A stretch of DNA of 64,000 bases from JAFNAG01 sp963824985 (GCA_963824985.1 CAWGRQ010000001.1:87289-151288), one strand, 5' to 3'. Shown: positions 25,444-34,683, counted from the stretch's first letter. The notes: generated by a model not told the origin, from the letters alone. Numbers and translations: made by a program.

Positions 25444-25686
25444 ATGAAGATAGCCAACATAGCGGAATTAAAAAATCGCTTGAGCGAGTATTTGAGCCTG
25501 GTCGAAAAGGGCGAGGAAATCGAAATCCGCAAACGCAACATACCTGTCGCGCGGGTAGTGCCCCTGCATCGCAGGACTGTGAACCGGCCGCTGGGCGCCG
25601 GTGCAGGTACGGTCAAGATTCGCGGCAAACTTACAGATCCGTTGATCCCGGCTGATGTGTGGGATGCGTCGAGGCGCAGGCGATGA
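25444..25686 (+). CDS. Phd/YefM-type antitoxin
   Basis: An 80-residue antitoxin. The N-terminal MKIANIAELKNRLSEYLSLV ... GEEIEIRKRNIPVARVVP is the DNA-binding fold of the Phd family. The basic, Arg-rich C-terminus would wrap the toxin. There is no room for a ribosome site, since the -10 box ends 6 bases before the ATG. It overlaps the toxin gene by four bases. Confidence 0.88.
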   Translation: MKIANIAELKNRLSEYLSLVEKGEEIEIRKRNIPVARVVPLHRRTVNRPLGAGAGTVKIRGKLTDPLIPADVWDASRRRR

Positions 25687-26075
25687 AGGTGCTGCTTGAC
25701 ACCTGTGCGATTATCTGGGCCGTCGCGGTGCCCGATGAATTGTCAGCGAAAGCTCGCTCCGCCCTCGAGGACCCGGAAACGGAAGCGTTCTATTGCCCCA
25801 TGAGTTGTGCCGAGATTGCCTGGGCTGTAGCTCGTAAACGAGTCTTGCTGGATAGGCACTGGAAACTCTGGTTTCGACATTATGTTGAGATGTCAGGCTG
25901 GGAATGTTTGCCGATAAACCTGGACATCGTCGAGGAGGCATACTCCTTGCCGGAGCCGTTCCATGCTGATCCTGTGGACCGTCTCCTGGCCGCCACCGCA
26001 CGGGTCCATGATCTGCATCTGATCACTGGTGATGAAAAGCTGATCCTTTATCCGCACGTCCGCACGATTTGGTGA
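25683..26075 (+). CDS. VapC-like PIN-domain ribonuclease toxin
   Basis: A 130-residue PIN protein starting at ATG 25683 (ATGA overlap with the antitoxin stop). Acidic residues expected for the metal site are seen in LLDTCAIIWA (N-terminal Asp), SCAEIAWAV (Glu), HADPVDRLLAATA (Asp) and LITGDEKL (Asp). PIN toxins of this kind cleave RNA. An in-frame upstream start would place it inside the antitoxin and is less likely. Confidence 0.9.
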   Translation: MKVLLDTCAIIWAVAVPDELSAKARSALEDPETEAFYCPMSCAEIAWAVARKRVLLDRHWKLWFRHYVEMSGWECLPINLDIVEEAYSLPEPFHADPVDRLLAATARVHDLHLITGDEKLILYPHVRTIW

Positions 26076-26200
26076 TCGATTGTCGGTGACAGGTTTCTGG
26101 GACAGGCGCCATTACCTCACAATTCCGCCAGATCCTCAGGCCTGAGTGGCATCCCCGGCTCGAATCACTGGCCCAGGATGGGGGTGCTTCGATGGCGTAT

Positions 26201-26335
26201 TCACCGCCGTATTTCGATGTCGGTGCGCTTGTCGACAAGTTTGCCTTTGGCCTGCTCGGGGCTCATGTAGGCCGCGGTGCCGAGGATCACTCCGGCATGG
26301 GTCATGGTCGCCGGCGGCGTGGTGGATTGGAGAGA
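26201..26335 (-). pseudogene. Remnant of a serine/threonine protein kinase gene
   Basis: The minus strand encodes QSTTPPATMTHAGVILG continuing into TAAYMSPEQAKGKLVDKRTD, the activation-loop and APE-type segment of bacterial Ser/Thr kinases. It then hits a stop at 26201-26203 right after RTDIEIRR. No catalytic loop or C-lobe is found on either side. This is a short fossil left beside the toxin-antitoxin and transposase DNA. Confidence 0.7.
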
Positions 26336-26518
26336 TCGGCGGCAGCGGTTTCTTGATGATGGCGCCGGGCTTCAGCCCGCTCGCCTTTCCTGCCTCCACG
26401 GCGGCGTAGCTCGCCACCATGGCGCCAGTCCGTCGCGACATCCCCGTACCGGTCGCACAAACGTCGCCGAAATTCGGATTTTCTCGCTCAACTTCCGCCC
26501 CTGCCTGTTATGTAGGGC

Positions 26519-27262
26519 GTGGAGACCTCGCCTGCAGGAGTTTATGAATCCCGCAACCCGCGCGCCACGTCTCTCTATGCCTTGGTCGAGGACTATTACG
26601 AAGAGTTCGAGCGCGTCTACGACGACCGCTACCGGCAACAATACGGCCCGTGGCGCTCCGTCATCGGCGAGGTGATGCGCAAATACCTGGAATGTGGCAT
26701 GGTTCACCCGGCGTTTTCTCTTGCCCGCCTGCATTACGACCGCGACGCCGGCATCGTCACCTATGACCGGCGCCCTTCCTCCCGCTCGATCCCATCGGCA
26801 ACGGCCCCGGAACAGTTTTCCCCCTTGGATGCTCTGATCGCCCTGACCGCCTTTATCCCGGAAAAGGGACAGCAGGTGGTAAGGTATTGCGGCTACTACA
26901 GCAACAGGACCCGGGGACAGCGCCGCCGGCAACCACAATCAGCCGCCGGCATCAGTTCCGTTGCTGTCTCCGGGCCGGAGCCGGAACCGGACGACTTCCG
27001 CCGCCACTCGAAGCGCGCCTGGGCTCGGTTGATCCGCAAAGTCTGGGCGGCGGATCCTCTCGCCTGCCCCAAATGCGGCGCCAGGTTACGCATCATCAGC
27101 TTCATCGAAGACCCGGACATCATCGAAAAGATCCTGCGTCACCTCAAGCTCTGGAATCCACCAACACGACCGCCGCCGCCCAGGGCTTCCGTAACCCTGG
27201 AAATGGATGCCGATTTTCTTGCCTGGGAGGCTGCCGGCCGGCTGTTCGATGGCATCGACTGA
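26519..27262 (+). pseudogene. IS91-family transposase, internally deleted
   Basis: 247 residues remain of a protein normally around 400-500. The first 55 match the N-terminus (LYALVEDYYEEFERVYDDRYRQQYG). The sequence then jumps, near residues 61-65 (about 26700-26715), to the late part (LARLHYDRDAGIVTYDRR), omitting the zinc-binding cysteines and the Y2 catalytic centre. The C-terminus is normal (LDALIALTAFIPEKGQQVVRY, YSNRTRGQRRR, LACPKCGARLRIISFI). The reading frame is intact, but without the catalytic tyrosines it cannot transpose. Confidence 0.75.
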
Positions 27263-27349
27263 GGCGTTCGACACATTTCTCTGAGAGAGGTGTTGGAACA
27301 GAACCGGGCGGCCAGGAGAAAGGTGTGCCCGGCTGAAGACGGCAGAAGC

Positions 27350-27393
27350 GTGAGGAGAAGCGTCCCCCGAGCTCGGGGGACGCTTCTCCTCAC
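27350..27393. repeat. 44-bp perfect palindrome
   Basis: gtgaggagaagcgtccccc and its exact complement meet at gagctc, giving two 22-base arms and no loop. It lies 88 bases after the IS91-type transposase stop. It may be the element's terminal hairpin or a strong transcription stop. No poly-T tract follows. Confidence 0.75.
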
Positions 27394-27522
27394 CCTGGGC
27401 GCCGATTGGCTCATCGCGGCCCGCTGAAAGCCACTGCATCACCGGCCCGGCGGGAGAATCCCGGGTGATTTTCCCACCAACCGGCGCTATCATGCTCCAG
27501 GCAGGAAAATGCAAATTACTAT

Positions 27523-29001
27523 CTATTGGAGTTCCTGTTTCCAGCTGCCAATCACCTTAAGCGCATCCCCTTCCCATTCGTCATGACCTCTGCTTCTCAG
27601 GATGCGGTGTGCGATGGATTCCCTCGCCTCAGGGTTGATAATGATCAGCCGGTCACCCGCCAGCAGGTCAGCACAATGGGCTTTGCGTATCACGCCGTCG
27701 CCGTCCACAAGCGAGACGCGGTTTGACGGTTCGAGCAGCACTGCGCAATCGCCCTCAAGCCGAACAAAATTTGCCGACACCTCCGTCTGCACCATATCAC
27801 CCTTATCCGCTTCATCCAGTAACACCGTACCGCGTTCAAGCACACTGCTGCCGGTAGTGAACATGCGCCTCAGCGCCTCGAATTCAGCTTCAGGAAAGAG
27901 TGATGTTTTACGGCTAGGCATGAACGCTTCCGGTGAAGGAAGTTGCTCCAGTCGCTGAAATACTGGTGCAAGAATCGTCCGATTCGCCACGTGCTCCGGG
28001 AACAAGAGGCGCGACCTGACCAGATGCTCACCCACGAACCGAATTTCACTTGGAAGCAGGATAAAGGTGATGCGTCTCGGCGCCATTCGGGCCAACGGCA
28101 CGAAAATCGCATGCGGCTCAAACACTTGCGGAATCAAGCACCGGGACCCCTCACCCAAATCGCCGATCTCTGCGGGCGTGATTATTGAAATGTCAGCAGT
28201 TGTACCGAGTCCACGGGGCTCAGGCAATTCCAGAGCCCACCGAAGAGCCGTTCCCAATGTGGGGCTTGCTACGATAATAGCTACCGGTTTCTGATACGCC
28301 AGACTCTGTTTAATGCTCGCGATGAAGCTTTCGTGTTTCGGCGAGAAGTCCCGCAACAGTTTCTCGAGGCGGCCAAATCCTGCAACCAGTTCCTGGATTA
28401 TACATTCTTCCCAATCGCCCAGTGCGGCCACTTCAGGGATCCTTGCACCAAGAACATTCATCCGTTCCGCAATCGACCAGTCAAAAGCAACGGTTGGATG
28501 CACTGCGGCCATCAGCCCCTGCTCATAGGACCGGATGCTGACCGGAAGGCTCAGAAGCAGGTTCCGCAAGCGCGCGGTGGTGCGATACACATCGGCAAGC
28601 ACGCGGTCCCGGCGAACATCGAGCTGTTCCATCAGGGCTTGAAAGGCACTGTCGAGGTCCTGCCAGGTTTTTTCCAGCGGCGGCAACATCACCGGCTCAA
28701 TCCAGTCCAGCTCTGTGGCAGCACAGAACTGTTCGAAGCGGCTATCGGGGAGGCAGACCGGGACCATCGACTCGCCCCCCTTTCGCATAAATTCAGGAGC
28801 GAAAATCGATTCGTGAATAATCACCATCGGAATTTCAGCGATCGAGATCCTGCTTTCGGCAGGAGCGTCATCAACCATCACGAGGATCGGATCGAACCGT
28901 CGCCTGATAGCGTCCAGCGTAGCCGTATCAGACCTCCGCGTAATCAACACTGCGGGTCTGTCTTCATCACCTCGCCCGACAAACTCCCGGTCCTCGATCA
29001 T
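27523..29001 (-). CDS. DrmE-like protein, possibly defence-related
   Basis: A 492-residue protein that I recognise only weakly. The centre (AIIVASPTLGTALRW, ITFILLPSEIRFV) looks like an inactive helicase-type domain. The C-terminal part (NFVRLEGDCAVLLEPSNRV ... VDGDGVIRKAHCADLLAGD ... RLIIIN) resembles the end of DrmE, a DISARM defence component of unknown biochemistry, but full DrmE proteins are longer. No other DISARM gene (methylase, drmA, drmB, drmC) is present. It follows the second AbiE pair by 108 bases on the same strand, so it may form a three-gene operon with it. Confidence 0.45.
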   Translation of the reverse strand: MIEDREFVGRGDEDRPAVLITRRSDTATLDAIRRRFDPILVMVDDAPAESRISIAEIPMVIIHESIFAPEFMRKGGESMVPVCLPDSRFEQFCAATELDWIEPVMLPPLEKTWQDLDSAFQALMEQLDVRRDRVLADVYRTTARLRNLLLSLPVSIRSYEQGLMAAVHPTVAFDWSIAERMNVLGARIPEVAALGDWEECIIQELVAGFGRLEKLLRDFSPKHESFIASIKQSLAYQKPVAIIVASPTLGTALRWALELPEPRGLGTTADISIITPAEIGDLGEGSRCLIPQVFEPHAIFVPLARMAPRRITFILLPSEIRFVGEHLVRSRLLFPEHVANRTILAPVFQRLEQLPSPEAFMPSRKTSLFPEAEFEALRRMFTTGSSVLERGTVLLDEADKGDMVQTEVSANFVRLEGDCAVLLEPSNRVSLVDGDGVIRKAHCADLLAGDRLIIINPEARESIAHRILRSRGHDEWEGDALKVIGSWKQELQ

Positions 29002-29109
29002 CCGCGGTGTGGACTCTGCGCCTGCTATCTGGGCAGCAGGGAAGAAATTGTGCAGCCGGGTTCGCTGATCTTCCTGGCCTGACGTGCACCATCGCCGAAT
29101 ACTTTTCTT

Positions 29110-30003
29110 TCAGCCAACTTTCACCAGTCTCTCCCACACTGCCTTTTCGCGTTGGTGAGGGTCATGTGCCAGTACCTGTTCTTCCGGTGTCATCTCCAAT
29201 AAAAATCGGAATCCCCTGGCACAATCAGCGCAAATTCTTTCGCGGTCAATCACTTCCGTGCGCCGAACCAGGTCCCGCAGGTCATCCCAGTCGAAGTCCC
29301 TGCCCTCCTCGAATTTCCTCATAAGGCGCTCAGGGTCGAATGTGTCACGCGCCTGCCACAACTTCAACACAACGAGCCTGCGTATAAGCGCCTGGTTCAG
29401 AGGACGCGCCGCGTATATCCCGAGATCGTAAATGTCACGCGCCTTGTTGCGCTGATAACAGGCGCGAATTTTTTCGGCCAGAATTTCGGGCAATGCAAGG
29501 CAGGTGATTTCAGCCGGCTTGAAGGGCATCAGCCCGAAATAACTCTGCTCGCATTGCGGCCTGCGTTCCGAAGCCAGCGTCGGCGTCTCGCGCCGGCTGA
29601 TCTGCAGCTTTATTTCGCTGTTGCCCGACGCGTTCCATTCGTGCTCATAGGTTGGATTTACGCCCCACGACAGGCTGTCCACCGTCTCGTAGTAGCTATC
29701 ATCCGGAATGCGAAACCTGATCCCGTGAAATTCCTGCTCAAACGCCTGCATCATAGAGAGGATGACATCTTCGTGATCGTGTTCCTCAATCCCGCTGAAA
29801 TCCAGATCGGTTGAGAACCGTCCCTGGCTTCCAATGAACATTTTCCGCAGGCAGGTGCCACCCTTGAAGGCAAGCCGGTCCAGAATGCCGCGCTCCGCCA
29901 GAAGCTGAAGAAGAAAGGTCAGCACAATCTCCTTCTCCGCTATCATCATGTCGCGAAAACCTGATTGCGTAGAGTAACGGCGCACCTGCGGCTGAGTGAG
30001 CAT
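29110..30003 (-). CDS. AbiEii-type nucleotidyltransferase toxin, second copy
   Basis: A 297-residue protein starting at ATG 30003, two bases after the antitoxin stop. The core motif is FKGGTCLRKMF ... RFSTDLDFSG, and ALPEILAEKIRACYQRNKARDIYDLG is the conserved second motif of the AbiEii family. It differs strongly from the toxin at 24389-25240, so this is not a recent duplication. A longer upstream start would lie wholly within the antitoxin and is not supported. Confidence 0.88.
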   Translation of the reverse strand: MLTQPQVRRYSTQSGFRDMMIAEKEIVLTFLLQLLAERGILDRLAFKGGTCLRKMFIGSQGRFSTDLDFSGIEEHDHEDVILSMMQAFEQEFHGIRFRIPDDSYYETVDSLSWGVNPTYEHEWNASGNSEIKLQISRRETPTLASERRPQCEQSYFGLMPFKPAEITCLALPEILAEKIRACYQRNKARDIYDLGIYAARPLNQALIRRLVVLKLWQARDTFDPERLMRKFEEGRDFDWDDLRDLVRRTEVIDRERICADCARGFRFLLEMTPEEQVLAHDPHQREKAVWERLVKVG

Positions 30004-30005
30004 TG

Positions 30006-30869
30006 TCAGGCGTACTTCTTTACGACTTTGCGCCGGCCGAGTCCTGCGCTCTCGCGCAGCTCCCCGCGCGCGACATTGACAAACAGATGCCACGTCCTGT
30101 CATGGCCGATTGCATCGCTGACCCCGATAGCGGGGTTCGGCCCCATCCAGGTCCGCGCGACGCCGGAAGCCAACTGGAGCAGTCGTTCACGGATATCGGC
30201 AGGCATCCCGGCTCCTGCGTGATCCATCACCCAGCCGAACCGGCGCACCAGCGCCTTCGAATCGATCCGCTCCAGGTACTCCAGCGCTTTGGGCCACTCC
30301 AGACGCCGGCTTGCCGCCGCAAGAATCGAGGCAGCCTCAGCCATGCCCCCGGCAAGTGCCGGGCGGTCGATACAGTCGATGGCTGTCTTCTCCCTGTCGG
30401 ACATCACCACCTTGAAGCCGAACACATCGACGGGAGCGAATCCGAAAAACTTGCCCTCTGTCGGATTGACAATCCGTACCCTCCCCTCTCCCACTCGCCG
30501 TTCCCGCACGCGCACCGGCGTAACCACAAAAATGACCTGCCGATGCTGCGTCGTCAGGCCATAGTATGCGGCTGCGCTGCCGTACCCTATATAGTAGGGA
30601 TCGGCGATACGGCTGGCGAGCGCCAGCAGATTGCTTTCCCCCAGTGCGTCAGGTCCCTCCTCGGGAGGGATGACGATGTATTTCCCCCAGCTCGCCCGTT
30701 CCAGCCAGCCCTTTCGACGCAGGGACTCAATCACGTTGTCCGCCGCCTTGGGGCTCGCACCCAGCAGCCTGATAATCTCCTGCCGGCCCACTTCCCGCCG
30801 TTTTTGTTCGGCGAGAGCAAGCACGACACGGCTTTCCTGCGGCGACAAGGTTCGGACGTTGTAATCCAT
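30006..30869 (-). CDS. AbiEi-type antitoxin, second copy
   Basis: A 287-residue protein starting at ATG 30869 (MDYNVRTLSPQESRVVLALA). The longer start at 30926 is rejected because it would run through the inverted repeat at 30883-30911. The winged-helix region (IIRLLGASPKAADNVIESLRR ... ASWGKYIVIP), the domain YYIGYGSAAAYYGLTTQ and SDREKTAIDCIDRP match AbiEi proteins. It should bind the upstream repeat and control the toxin that follows after two bases. Confidence 0.87.
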   Translation of the reverse strand: MDYNVRTLSPQESRVVLALAEQKRREVGRQEIIRLLGASPKAADNVIESLRRKGWLERASWGKYIVIPPEEGPDALGESNLLALASRIADPYYIGYGSAAAYYGLTTQHRQVIFVVTPVRVRERRVGEGRVRIVNPTEGKFFGFAPVDVFGFKVVMSDREKTAIDCIDRPALAGGMAEAASILAAASRRLEWPKALEYLERIDSKALVRRFGWVMDHAGAGMPADIRERLLQLASGVARTWMGPNPAIGVSDAIGHDRTWHLFVNVARGELRESAGLGRRKVVKKYA

Positions 30870-30882
30870 GATATTGTGCCTC

Positions 30883-30911
30883 ACAAAACCCCCTAAGTAA
30901 GGGGGTTTTGT
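30883..30911. promoter_or_regulatory. Perfect inverted repeat upstream of second AbiE operon
   Basis: Arms acaaaaccccct (30883-30894) and agggggttttgt (30900-30911) with loop aagta, ending 13 bases before the AbiEi start. Position and symmetry fit an antitoxin operator. Its sequence is unrelated to the ctgtca/tgacag sites of the first AbiE operon. Confidence 0.6.
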
Positions 30912-31027
30912 TACAGATAATATCATTGGAGCCTGGCTCAGTCAACATTTATATGCACAAAACCCTGTTCCTGGCGAATTTTCATTCTGCATCATTTTCT
31001 ACGTCCCACAGCCCAGTTTTTGGGGAA

Positions 31028-31969
31028 TCAGGATTCTGAAATGTAGCGATGGATTGAAGTCCCAGGAGCACACGAAAGCTCTATGGATCGATACGGTGGG
31101 GGGCATCCGCGAACGATGGGAGTTCCGCTTTTCCACCTGTCGTTGATTAATGCTCTGTCATGCCCCAAGGTCCGTGCCGCGGGGTCATGCCGCTCTGGGT
31201 GTCTGATATAACCCTCGACAGGATCATGGTCGGAGCTGAGATATTTGGGCATCCGGAGTTGCCGTCCGATGGCGCCGTTGAACCTCCGGCAAAGAGCGGC
31301 GCCATTGACCGTTCCGGCATGGACGGCGAAGCCGACGATGCGGCGGGTGTATTGGTCCATGACGACCAGGACCCAATGGGTCCGGAGTGTGGCCGATTCG
31401 CACCTGAACAAATCGATACTCCAGAGGCTGTCCTTCATGTGCCCAAGGAAGGTCAGCCACGAGGGGCCGGTACGATTCGGATCCGGCCGGTAGTGAGCGG
31501 CAAGGATACGACGAACCATGTCCTTGTTGATCTGGATTCCGAAAGCCAAGGCGATCTGCTGAGCGATGCGAGGACAGCCCCAGGACGGGTTGCGATCCTT
31601 CATCTCGACCACGGCTTTAATCAGTCCGTCGCTGGGTCCCTTGGGTCCAGGCTTACCCCGGCGCTTAAATGAGAAAAGCAGGCGATATTTACGGTACTCC
31701 AGCGCCTGACGGAGGCTCAAGAGAGTCGAAGGTTTCAGTACGATGGCCGAATGGATCAGACGGGCTGGGCGAATGAGGAGTGCACACAAACCAGCGACGA
31801 GGCGATCTGAGGTCCGCAGATTGGGTGACCGAGGCCTGGAGCGATTGAGGATCAGCAGTTGGTGTTTGACGAGAACGGACTCGGCGACCACGGAACGGAT
31901 GCCGCCGGGCCCAAAGAGCCGGGTGAGTGTGACGATGACATGGACGAAAAGGATGAGGAGATCGCGCAT
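31028..31969 (-). pseudogene. DDE (rve-type) transposase, 3'-truncated
   Basis: Residues 1-250 match integrase-core transposases of the IS481/IS3 type: WGCPRIAQQIALAFGI, a first catalytic Asp in WSIDLFRCES, VLVVMDQYTRRIVGF, and a second Asp in YLSSDHDP. After that point (near 31220) the expected segment with the catalytic Glu (PYVPLSHPFVERLIGT-like) is absent and an unrelated, Pro/Arg-rich tail follows to the stop. The element is inactive. No flanking inverted repeats were found. Confidence 0.7.
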
Positions 31970-32059
31970 CTACGCATCATAACAAACCCTGGATTTAATT
32001 GGGTTTAAGTTGCGAGTTAGCAATTCGCCATGCACACGTTGAAAAATCAGTGCGGACGG

Positions 32060-33310
32060 CTATTTCGCATATCCGATGGCGTTGATCGGATCCAGCTTCG
32101 AGGCCCGATGGGCGGGATAGAGGCCGAAGAACATCCCGATCCCCACGGAGAAGGCCACCGCCATCACGATGTAGATCGGCGACAGGCTGAACGGCATCCC
32201 GGTCAGAAGGGAGACTCCGTAGGCGGCGGTAAGGCCCGCCGCGACACCGACGACACCGCCAAGACCGGTCAGGCAACCGGCCTCAATCAGGAACTGCCAC
32301 ATGATGTGCTGGCGTTGGGCTCCCACCGCTTTGCGAATGCCGATCTCGCCGGTGCGCTCGGTCACGGAGACCAGCATCATGTTCATGACGCCGATCCCTC
32401 CGACCAGAAGCGCGATGGATGATATCGCAGCCAGGACCGCGGCAATGGGTCCGGTGACCCTGGAAATGAACTCGAGGGCCGCCTCGGAGGAAGTCACCGC
32501 AAAGTCGTTTTCCTGATTCGCTTTCAACCGCCTCTGGACGCGCATGACGCGAATGATTTCTTCCCGCGCCGTCTCGACGGGCACTCCCTCCCGCACGGCG
32601 GCCAACACCGCCTGGCCATCCCTCTCCTTCCACATCGTGGCTTTATAGGTCGTATAGGGAATCATGGCAAAATTCTCGCCCATGCTGCCGAACAGAGTCT
32701 TGCGCTGGGCGAACGTTCCCACGATGGTGAAGTCGTCATTATTGACCCTGACCCTTTTGCCGATGGGGTCGACATTGGGAAACAGGTCGCGCCGGGGGCT
32801 GTGTCCGATGACTACCACTTTGGCGTTATGGAAGACCTCCTCATCCGTAAACATCCTCCCTTCTTCCAGATCCAGGCTTTGGATATAGAGAAGCGAGGGC
32901 TGCGTCCCGATCACCTGCACCATGCGGCTTTTCTCGTCCTTGTACCGGAGCGTGGGCGGCGGCCCGCTCGGCTGCACGACAAACACGACATGGCGCAGCG
33001 AAGGGCATTGCGCGCGGATCGCCTCAGCGTCATCTTCGGTGATTTCCTTGCGGTGGAGCATCTTCTCGTCGAAGCCACCGACGAAGAAGTCAAACTTCTG
33101 GACCTGCAACACAGTCTGTTCCGAGCTGCTGATCTGACTGGTGATGCTCTCCTTCAGGCCAAGCAGGATAGATACCATGCCCATGAGCGAGGCCACACCG
33201 ATCGCCACACCGAGGATGATCAGGCCGCTCCTCAGCTTGTGCATGCGCAGCACATCCAGGGCGATAAACAGGTTCTCCATAATCAGTCCGGATCGTTTGC
33301 CGTCACTCAT
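32060..33310 (-). CDS. MacB/FtsX-type ABC transporter permease
   Basis: A 416-residue permease starting at ATG 33310, overlapping the preceding permease stop by 8 bases. One N-terminal helix (LRSGLIILGVAIGVASLMGM) is followed by a large periplasmic domain (about 40-290) and three C-terminal helices with GGIGVMNMMLVSVTERTGEIG and GIRKAVGA, the signatures of the MacB permease domain. No ATPase domain is fused. The matching ATPase and adaptor may be those at 57448-59670. Substrate unknown. Confidence 0.88.
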   Translation of the reverse strand: MSDGKRSGLIMENLFIALDVLRMHKLRSGLIILGVAIGVASLMGMVSILLGLKESITSQISSSEQTVLQVQKFDFFVGGFDEKMLHRKEITEDDAEAIRAQCPSLRHVVFVVQPSGPPPTLRYKDEKSRMVQVIGTQPSLLYIQSLDLEEGRMFTDEEVFHNAKVVVIGHSPRRDLFPNVDPIGKRVRVNNDDFTIVGTFAQRKTLFGSMGENFAMIPYTTYKATMWKERDGQAVLAAVREGVPVETAREEIIRVMRVQRRLKANQENDFAVTSSEAALEFISRVTGPIAAVLAAISSIALLVGGIGVMNMMLVSVTERTGEIGIRKAVGAQRQHIMWQFLIEAGCLTGLGGVVGVAAGLTAAYGVSLLTGMPFSLSPIYIVMAVAFSVGIGMFFGLYPAHRASKLDPINAIGYAK

Positions 33311-34529
33311 AACGCAATGCCTCAATCGGATCGAGCTTGGCCGCCTGCATGGCCGGATAGGCCCCAAAAAAGACCCCCACGACAAATGTGACCCCTATGC
33401 CAATGGCGATGGACCACATTTTAATTGCATAGGGGAGAGGCGAAAGATAGGCGATGGCCGCGGCAATCACAAAACCGGCCAAAATGCCGAGTACGCCCCC
33501 GACACTCGAAAGCGTGACCGCCTCAACCAGGAATTGCCAGAGAATGTTCATGCTGGTTGCCCCAACCGCCTTGCGGATGCCGATCTCCCGGGTGCGTTCG
33601 GTGACCGACACGAGCATGATGTTCATGATAACAATGCCGCCTACCACCAGGCTGATCGAGACGATTCCGATGAGGACGGCAAAAATCTGGGAGCTGATCG
33701 AACTCCACAGGTTGAGCAGATTGTCCTGGGTGATGATCGCAAAGTTATCTTCGCGCTTCGGTCCCAGGCGGCGCAGCGTGCGCATTGCCAGCCGCGTCTG
33801 ATCCACACAGGCGACCACCTGTTCGAGATTGGCGGGTTTGATGTGAATCGTCAGGGATCGATGCGCGCCATACAATTTCTGGAAGGCGGTGATGGGGATT
33901 ACGACCGCCAGGTTGGGGTTGCTCCCCAAGCCGCTCGGCTTTTGCTTCAGAATGCCGATGATGCGAAAGGGGAGGCCGCCGACCCTGATCTCCTTGCCGA
34001 TCGGGTCCAGCGAGGGATAGAGCCGGTCGGCAACATCGAAGCCGACAACTGCCACCTCCTTACTGTGCAGGACTTCCTGGCTCGAGAAATGCCGGCCGTC
34101 CTTAAGCTCCCATCGCCCCAACATGGGATAGTTCTCCGATCTTCCCTGAATGGGAACGGATTGAATATACAGGGACCGGTTGCGCACTTCCGAGCTCGCG
34201 CCCAGGCTGGCATCCATATATTCGGCGAGCGTGACACGCTCGCGCAGGAATTCGAGGTCGGCGAGCGTAACCGTCGGGTTGTGCAGCGATTTCAGGAATT
34301 TGTCAAAATCCGAGAGAATATCAAGGCCATTCACTTGCTGGACTGAAAACACTCCGGACCCTTCCCCGGCCACCTCGTTCTCGATGTAGGAATTCGCGCC
34401 GTCGATAATGCTGACAACGGCGATCACCGACATTACGCCCACAATATTTCCGAGCAGCGTCAGAATGGTCCGCAGCTTGTTGGCCCAGAGGGCTTCGAGC
34501 GCAATCATTACCCCTTCCAGCAAATGCAT
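33303..34529 (-). CDS. MacB/FtsX-type ABC transporter permease
   Basis: A 408-residue permease starting at ATG 34529 (MHLLEGVMIALEALWANKLR), just before the first helix; a longer start adds only low-complexity sequence. The periplasmic domain spans about 50-280. The membrane part has GGIVIMNIMLVSVTERTREIG, then GIRKAVGATSMNILWQFL. It is paired with the next permease (8-base overlap), as is common for acidobacterial MacB-like pairs. Confidence 0.88.
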   Translation of the reverse strand: MHLLEGVMIALEALWANKLRTILTLLGNIVGVMSVIAVVSIIDGANSYIENEVAGEGSGVFSVQQVNGLDILSDFDKFLKSLHNPTVTLADLEFLRERVTLAEYMDASLGASSEVRNRSLYIQSVPIQGRSENYPMLGRWELKDGRHFSSQEVLHSKEVAVVGFDVADRLYPSLDPIGKEIRVGGLPFRIIGILKQKPSGLGSNPNLAVVIPITAFQKLYGAHRSLTIHIKPANLEQVVACVDQTRLAMRTLRRLGPKREDNFAIITQDNLLNLWSSISSQIFAVLIGIVSISLVVGGIVIMNIMLVSVTERTREIGIRKAVGATSMNILWQFLVEAVTLSSVGGVLGILAGFVIAAAIAYLSPLPYAIKMWSIAIGIGVTFVVGVFFGAYPAMQAAKLDPIEALRYE

Positions 34530-34683
34530 GTTCGCGACTCCCGTTGGACCAGTTGATACGCTCAAGCCCGAAAATAGTTTACACGGACATGGCACCCGCG
34601 GCGATTTCAAGCCGATTTCCCGGGAAGCGGCGCCGTGCACTTCTGTTCATTCGTTTGCTATGGACGTTCATGCATTATTCAGG

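Noticed and set aside
27523..29001. Complete DISARM system
   Set aside because: Only a DrmE-like protein is present. No DrmA/DrmB helicase, phospholipase-like or methyltransferase genes occur within the window.
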